The notes beneath the pieces were generated by a model. It saw nothing but the letters and a program-made list of their open reading frames with translations, was not told the DNA's origin and made no database searches. DNA of 27,311 bases, taken from NCBI GenBank assembly GCA_041694515.1, contig JASMSZ010000138.1:1-27311 (forward strand), read 5' to 3'. The translations under genes were made by a program, and so were the position numbers. Below are positions 22,599 to 27,311 of the stretch, piece after piece. The stretch's first letter is position 1; every line of letters begins with the position of its first letter. The stretch comes from Halanaerobium sp041694515 (GTDB lineage: Bacteria > Bacillota > Halanaerobiia > Halanaerobiales > Halanaerobiaceae).

Positions 22599-24923
22599 AT
22601 GAGAGCTCAGGTTTTTTCAAGAAAGAAAAACAAAATTACAGAGATAGAAATTACTGATCTTAATAAACCGGAGATAAACGAAAAGTTTTTGAGTAAATGG
22701 CAGAACATTTTAAACCTAATTACCGATATGATAGAGGTATCTGCTGCTTTAATAATGAAAATAAATGCGGAATCAATAGAAGTTTTTCTAAAAAGCCAAA
22801 ATGAGTCAAACCCATATAACACCGGGGAAGAAAACATAATAGGTGAGGGCCTGTACTGCGAAACTGTTCTGGCAGAAAATAAAGAACTCTATATTAAAAA
22901 CGCTCTTAAAAATAAAGTCTGGAAGGACAATCCTGATATTGAACTGGATATGATATCTTATTACGGTCTGCCTATAAATTGGCCGGATCAAAAATCATTT
23001 GGAACAATTTGTATTCTTGATAATAAGAGTATGGATCTGCAGAATAAAGACAAAAAATTACTGCAGGAATTCAAAAGAATTATTGAAGAAGATTTAGAGC
23101 TGCTTATTAACCAGACAGAATTAAGTGATCAGAAAAAACTTTTCGAAAATCTATTTAATAAGTCTCCGGAAGGTATACTTCTCATGGATCAGGATTATAA
23201 TGTGCTGAAAGTAAACTCCAAATTTGAAGAAGTCTTTGGTTATTCTGAGGACGAACTTCTAGGTAATAATATTGAAAATTTTATAATTCCCGAGGCTGAA
23301 AAAGAAGATTTCTTTAAATATAAAAACCAGGTGTTAAAGAATAATAATGTAGAAGTAGAAGTGAAAAGAAAAACCCAAACTGGAAAAATCAAATATTTTT
23401 CTTTACATGTAATTAAAGTTGAATTATTAACTGGTAAAGTAGGGATATATGCAGTTTATGATGATATAACTGAGAGAAAGAAAAAGGATAAAGAAATTAA
23501 AGAAATCAAAGAAAGACTGGAACTGGCTATTAGAGGTGCAAATGTAGGTGTCTGGGACTGGAATTTTAAAACTGGCGAACTTAATTTTAATGAAAACTGG
23601 GCTAAGATGTTAGAATATGATTTAGATGAATTAAAAAATGATATTAATACCTGGCGAGATTTAGTCTATGCTGAAGACAAAGAAAATATCGACAGGAGTT
23701 TAAAAGAACATCTTGAAGGGAAAAAAGAGTTTTATGAAAATGAGCATCGAATTCAGACTAAATCTGGGGAATTAAAATGGATAAAAGATATTGGCAAAAT
23801 AGTGGAACGAGATCAGGAGGGGAATCCTCTGAGACTGGTTGGGATCCATCTGGATATTAATGATCAAAAACACCAGGAGAAGCAGATTAAATATCTTCTA
23901 TACAAAGATACTTTAACTGATTTATATAACCGGAGATTTTTTGAAGAAGAAATGAAAAGATTGGATACCGAACGGCAGCTGCCGGTGAGTATTATTATGG
24001 CTGATGTTAATGGGCTTAAAATAATTAATGATAGTTTTGGCCATCAAAAAGGCGATGAACTTTTAATCAAAACAGCAAAAATTTTAAAATCTTCCCTTAG
24101 AGATGAAGATATTTTAGCCCGCCAGGGTGGAGATGAATTTGCCATAATTCTACCACAAACAAGCAAAGAAGATGCTCAAAAAATAATGAACAGAATTAAT
24201 GAAAAATGTGAAATCACCGAAAATGATGAATTGACGGTTTCGATTGCACTGGGGACTGCTACAAAGGAAATCCCAGATCCTGATCTGACAGAGATTTTAA
24301 AACAGGCAGATAATGATATGTATCAAAATAAACTATCGGAAAGTAGAAGCACCAAAAGTAAAATAGTAAAAAGCCTGGTTAATACTCTAAACGAGAAGAG
24401 TAATGAAACAAAAGAACATTCTGAAAGAATGAGTGGATTGGCTTATGAATTTGGGAAGTTTTTAGATTTAAATAATTCTCAATTACACAGATTATCGCTG
24501 TTTGGAACCTTACATGATATCGGGATGATCACAATACCGGAATCAATATTAAATAAAGCCGAAAAATTAACAGAAATAGAATGGGAAGTTGTAAAAAAGC
24601 ATCCGGAGACAGGATTTGAAATAGCTTCCTCATCAGAAGAGTTTGTGGTTATAGCTGAAGATATTTATGCACATCATGAACGCTGGGATGGTAATGGTTA
24701 TCCCCGCCAGCTGCAGAGAAAAAATATCCCTTATCTGGCTCGGATTATTACAATTGTAGATGCTTATGATGTTATGACTCATAACACTCCCTACAAAGAG
24801 GCTGTTTCTGAAGAAGCTGCTTTAGCAGAAATAAGGGTTTGTGCGGGCAGCCAGTTTGATCCGGAGTTAGTAGATGATTTTATTGAATTTATGAAATTAG
24901 ACTGTGCTTTTAGCAATTTTTAA
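22599..24923 (+). CDS. GAF-PAS-PAS-GGDEF-HD-GYP cyclic-di-GMP signalling protein
   Basis: This 774-residue cytoplasmic protein combines a GAF-like sensor (about residues 30-165), two PAS domains (about 178-290 and 300-425), a GGDEF domain (about 430-590) and a C-terminal HD-GYP domain (about 600-760). The GGDEF motif is intact at 510-514, and RDED five residues before it is a complete product-inhibition I-site. The HD pair is H639/D640 and the second block HHERWDGNGYP is at 692-702. Both synthesis and breakdown of cyclic di-GMP are therefore possible. GAGGAGGG fits the ATG at 22599; a GTG at 22593 overlaps that RBS and is less likely. It has its own promoter and is a colinear paralogue of the truncated gene at 26338. 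Confidence 0.92.
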   Translation: MRAQVFSRKKNKITEIEITDLNKPEINEKFLSKWQNILNLITDMIEVSAALIMKINAESIEVFLKSQNESNPYNTGEENIIGEGLYCETVLAENKELYIKNALKNKVWKDNPDIELDMISYYGLPINWPDQKSFGTICILDNKSMDLQNKDKKLLQEFKRIIEEDLELLINQTELSDQKKLFENLFNKSPEGILLMDQDYNVLKVNSKFEEVFGYSEDELLGNNIENFIIPEAEKEDFFKYKNQVLKNNNVEVEVKRKTQTGKIKYFSLHVIKVELLTGKVGIYAVYDDITERKKKDKEIKEIKERLELAIRGANVGVWDWNFKTGELNFNENWAKMLEYDLDELKNDINTWRDLVYAEDKENIDRSLKEHLEGKKEFYENEHRIQTKSGELKWIKDIGKIVERDQEGNPLRLVGIHLDINDQKHQEKQIKYLLYKDTLTDLYNRRFFEEEMKRLDTERQLPVSIIMADVNGLKIINDSFGHQKGDELLIKTAKILKSSLRDEDILARQGGDEFAIILPQTSKEDAQKIMNRINEKCEITENDELTVSIALGTATKEIPDPDLTEILKQADNDMYQNKLSESRSTKSKIVKSLVNTLNEKSNETKEHSERMSGLAYEFGKFLDLNNSQLHRLSLFGTLHDIGMITIPESILNKAEKLTEIEWEVVKKHPETGFEIASSSEEFVVIAEDIYAHHERWDGNGYPRQLQRKNIPYLARIITIVDAYDVMTHNTPYKEAVSEEAALAEIRVCAGSQFDPELVDDFIEFMKLDCAFSNF

Positions 24924-25016
24924 ATCAAATAAAAAGAATGGTTATGCATTTTTTGATTCGGATCCATTAAAATAAAAAGATTAAGCTAGAGCTGAAATGA
25001 AGGAGCTATTTCTAAT

Positions 25017-25354
25017 ATGAGATTTAACTTGATACTATAGGAATTTCCTTATAATAACGATTACTATTTGGATGTGCTGAGAAAGATAGTGGATATGTAC
25101 TTTTACGGTATGATAAGGCTCAATTAATATCAGTTAACTTTAATACAAACTTAATTGGACGTTATTCAAAAAATGGTGATCAATATAATCCCTACTTAGC
25201 TTATGAAATAAAAAGTTTGACAAAAGATAATGGTTATAACATTGTTACTTTTTATACATCTTCTGCTAAAACAGCAACTGAAAAATATGTTTTTAACAGT
25301 AACTGGACAGAATTAAATATAAGTGGAAATACCTATGAGCGGGTATACTGGTAA
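25017..25354 (+). pseudogene. Broken small lipoprotein gene
   Basis: A good RBS (AAGGAG, 25000-25005) leads to ATG at 25017, reading MRFNLIL and then a TAG. Another frame is open from 25058 to a TAA at 25352-25354 and reads LLFGCAEKDSGYVLLRYD onwards for about 90 residues, ending NISGNTYERVYW. MRFNLIL plus a hydrophobic stretch plus the lipobox LFGC would be a normal lipoprotein signal peptide if one or two small indels near 25038-25057 were repaired. I do not recognise the mature domain. A sequencing error could mimic this, but neighbouring genes are broken too. Confidence 0.6.
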
Positions 25355-25374
25355 TTTTTATTATAAATTACTTA

Positions 25375-25407
25375 AGAGCAGGTCTTTAAAGACCTGCTCT
25401 ATTTTTT
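25375..25407 (+). terminator. Strong terminator after the lipoprotein remnant
   Basis: AGAGCAGGTCTTT at 25375-25387 is followed directly by its inverse AAAGACCTGCTCT, giving a near-perfect 26-base palindrome, and then ATTTTTT. It would serve the plus-strand remnant. Confidence 0.88.
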
Positions 25408-25437
25408 GAGCTGTTAAAATAAGCTAGATATCTGCAG

Positions 25438-26220
25438 TTATTCTAAATAAGGGTCTGCTGCCTCTCTCTGAATAAAATTACCATTTAAATCAACAAAACT
25501 CAGTTTAACTTTTTCCCATTTTTTAACTTCTGCTAATTCTGCCTCTGCAGCTCCAGTAAAGTAAGCAAGTTTAGCTCGGTCGACAAATAGTGGAGCTAAT
25601 AATTCTGCAGTTACCGGGGATTTAAAGTACCCCTGGAAATTTTGGTGCAGTTTTGCTCCGTCTAGACCTTCCGGGAGATAATTATAAGCATCACTGCTGT
25701 TATTTAGAGCTTTTATCAATGTTTCTAAAAGAATAACTGCATCATTGTTGAATTTTTCAGTACTTTTATTATAATCAGCAGGATATTTTTCTGGCAAATC
25801 TTTTAATTTCTGGATACTCTTTTGAGCCAGATTGATGTGTCCACTTCTGATTGCAAGCAGTCCATAATCAAATAATCTGGTAGAAAGGCTGGGCGCCGCA
25901 ATATTATATTCAAATCCTGCAGCAGTTTTAAAGTAAGTATCTTCTTTATAATCTCCACCTGCATCTACACTGATAAAAGTCAGTCCAATCTGATCACCAG
26001 ATGATTTATCCTGTAGATACCAGAATAAATCATCAGCGTTTTCTAAATATTCTCCATCAAATAAGAGAATATGATCACCAATTTACATTCCTGCTTCAGC
26101 GGCTGCTTTTTGTTCAGCTTTATAATCTTCTTTTTTGGCTGCTTCAACATAATGAGGCCCATCTCTGGAAGCGATCACCCATTCATCAGTATCATATAAA
26201 TAGCTTATTCCATAAATCAT
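25438..26220 (-). pseudogene. PDZ domain protein gene with one in-frame stop codon
   Basis: On the minus strand a single frame runs from ATG at 26220 to the stop at 25438, interrupted only by TAA at 26083-26085. Before it the product reads MIYGISYLYDTDEWVIAS to AAAEAGM, and after it IGDHILLFDGEYLENADDL. Together these make a PDZ domain in which the stop replaces a residue normally Lys or Arg (GM-K-IGD), as an AAA to TAA change would do. The rest, about 210 residues, is helical with no family I know. There is no good RBS before the ATG, and the frame stays open upstream, so the true N-terminus (perhaps a signal peptide) may also be lost. A downstream fragment of 119 codons could still be translated from an internal ATG at 25797. 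Confidence 0.7.
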
Positions 26221-26270
26221 CCTGGAATTTATCTTAAATAAGCTCAATTTAAAGAAATAAATACAGGGTT

Positions 26271-26298
26271 TTGAAAGTTAATGTAGAATCAATAATAT
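26271..26298 (+). promoter_or_regulatory. Possible promoter of the PAS gene
   Basis: TTGAAA (26271-26276) and TAATAT (26293-26298) are 16 bases apart, about 40 bases before the start. The region is AT-rich, so chance is possible. Confidence 0.35.
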
Positions 26299-26337
26299 AA
26301 GTATTATCACTAAAATGATGTCTGAGATGAGAAAACT

Positions 26338-27186
26338 ATGGAAAGAGATGATCAATTAATGGAGAGTTTAATAAATAAGTTATCAATTGGAGTTGTAATA
26401 GCTGACCAACAGGGCCAGCTATTATTTACCAACCAGACTATAAAAGAGATGACTGGATATACAGAATCTGAAATCAAAACAATGGAAGACTGGTATAAAA
26501 AGGCTTATCCTGATCAAGAATATAGAGAAAAAGCCAAAAAATATTTTGAGTATGACATAGAAAATGATATTCAGGATCGAACCTATAAAATTACAACTGC
26601 TGCTGGTAAGTATAAATATTTTAATTTCCGTTATTCACAATTAGATGATGGAAAGATGTTATTTGAAATTATAGACATTTCTCACCGAATTAAGCAAAAA
26701 CAGGAGTTAAAGAATCAGAAAATAATATTTGAGAACCTCTTTACTAATTCTTTAGAGGGGATTGTTTTACTGGATAAAAATTTAAATATAATAGATGCGA
26801 ATGAAAAGTTTAGAAAAATTTTTGAGTTAGATGAAGAAAAAATTATTGATAAAAATATTAACAAAGTAGCTATACCGAAAATAAAATCTGAAGATTTAGG
26901 TGAAGCAAAAAAATTATTTTTGCATAATCAGGAATGTGAAAAAGAGATAGCCTATACTGTTAATAATGAAACTAAATACTGCAATGTTCATGTTTTCTCG
27001 GTTGAAAATGAAAATCATGGAGAATTAATTTATGTTGCTATGGATGATATTACTGAAAATAAAAAAAGAGAACTTGAATTAAAAGAAGTAAAAGAGAGGT
27101 TACAACTTGCTGTAGAGGGTGGCAATATTGGTATTTGGGATTGGAATATTCAAGAAGAATATATGATTGCACTGCGAAAAGTCTAA
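26338..27186 (+). CDS. PAS-PAS sensor protein, truncated in a third PAS domain
   Basis: The 282-residue product has a PAS domain (about 8-120, with IADQQGQLLFTNQT), a second PAS (about 125-245, with FENLFTNSLEGIVLLDKN and VAMDDITENKK) and the start of a third (ERLQLAVEGGNIGIWDWN) that breaks off after residue ~272 with an unrelated tail EEYMIALRKV. The second and third parts are colinear with the GGDEF/HD-GYP protein at 22599, which continues through a full PAS and output domains. So this gene has almost certainly lost its effector end. The Shine-Dalgarno site (GATGAG) is weak. Without an output domain it is probably non-functional or a pseudogene. The break lies near 27160. Confidence 0.75.
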   Translation: MERDDQLMESLINKLSIGVVIADQQGQLLFTNQTIKEMTGYTESEIKTMEDWYKKAYPDQEYREKAKKYFEYDIENDIQDRTYKITTAAGKYKYFNFRYSQLDDGKMLFEIIDISHRIKQKQELKNQKIIFENLFTNSLEGIVLLDKNLNIIDANEKFRKIFELDEEKIIDKNINKVAIPKIKSEDLGEAKKLFLHNQECEKEIAYTVNNETKYCNVHVFSVENENHGELIYVAMDDITENKKRELELKEVKERLQLAVEGGNIGIWDWNIQEEYMIALRKV

Positions 27187-27228
27187 AATAATTCAAAAAA
27201 TAAAAATCTTAAAAATTAAATACTGGTA

Positions 27229-27311
27229 TTAGGACATCTGTCCGGTGATATCTAAAGAAATATTATCCCAGAACCATATATCTAATCCTGGAGTGAGCCT
27301 TTTAAGTGCAT
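27229..27311 (-). other. Possible C-terminal end of an unknown gene, maybe a transposase
   Basis: On the minus strand the frame entering from the window edge is open for 27 codons, reading LKRLTPGLDIWFWDNIS and ending at TAA (27229-27231). It lies about 60 bases beyond the point where the PAS gene loses homology. An insertion sequence with a transposase reading leftwards would explain both facts, but I do not recognise the protein. Confidence 0.25.

Noticed and set aside
26001..26237. 78-codon plus-strand frame
   Set aside because: It lies opposite the PDZ gene remnant, has no RBS and shows no family features; it is the antisense shadow of that gene.

Overview
The window looks like chromosomal DNA from an AT-rich, anaerobic, diderm member of the Firmicutes, most plausibly Halanaerobiales (Halanaerobium-like). 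The evidence is a single-chain pyruvate:ferredoxin oxidoreductase, ferredoxin-type 4Fe-4S proteins, strong Shine-Dalgarno sites, consensus sigma-A promoters, and an apolipoprotein N-acyltransferase, which is expected only where lipoproteins go to an outer membrane. The lineage call is inference; there is no rRNA or tRNA here.

Layout. 0-3.6 kb: a 5'-truncated aldo/keto reductase with a 4Fe-4S tail, a convergent DUF362/ferredoxin protein, and cysK. 3.8-6.7 kb: a small holin-family membrane protein, a secreted repeat protein and a Wzz-type chain-length protein. 6.8-10.1 kb: a glutamate-cysteine ligase, UDP-glucose dehydrogenase and a SAM methyltransferase that seems to lack its N-terminus. 10.2-13.8 kb: pyruvate:ferredoxin oxidoreductase with a clear promoter and terminator. 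13.85-14.6 kb: a REP-associated tyrosine transposase (RAYT/Y1 family) beside a repeat whose relatives occur at 2.4, 8.1 and probably 9.5 kb. 14.7-17.2 kb: a secreted acidic protein, a decayed stretch with an mgtC-like remnant, and lnt. 17.3-19.1 kb: an exporter-type ABC half-transporter. 19.3-22.4 kb: an HD-GYP protein, cardiolipin synthase and a HIRAN protein. 22.6-24.9 kb: a GAF-PAS-PAS-GGDEF-HD-GYP protein. 24.9-27.3 kb: a run of broken genes (a lipoprotein remnant, a PDZ gene with one in-frame stop, and a PAS sensor truncated perhaps by an insertion sequence).

How the genes work together. Three signalling genes (19.3, 22.6 and 26.3 kb) point to cyclic-di-GMP turnover; two of them are colinear paralogues. 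cysK and the glutamate-cysteine ligase suggest cysteine and gamma-glutamylcysteine synthesis. Wzz and Ugd suggest acidic exopolysaccharide. Lnt, cardiolipin synthase and the ABC exporter are envelope functions.

No CRISPR array, prophage or obvious new defence system is visible. The most interesting signals are the RAYT with its dispersed composite repeats, two unexplained structured intergenic elements (1.12-1.22 kb and 2.46-2.53 kb), and the cluster of decayed genes at the right end.
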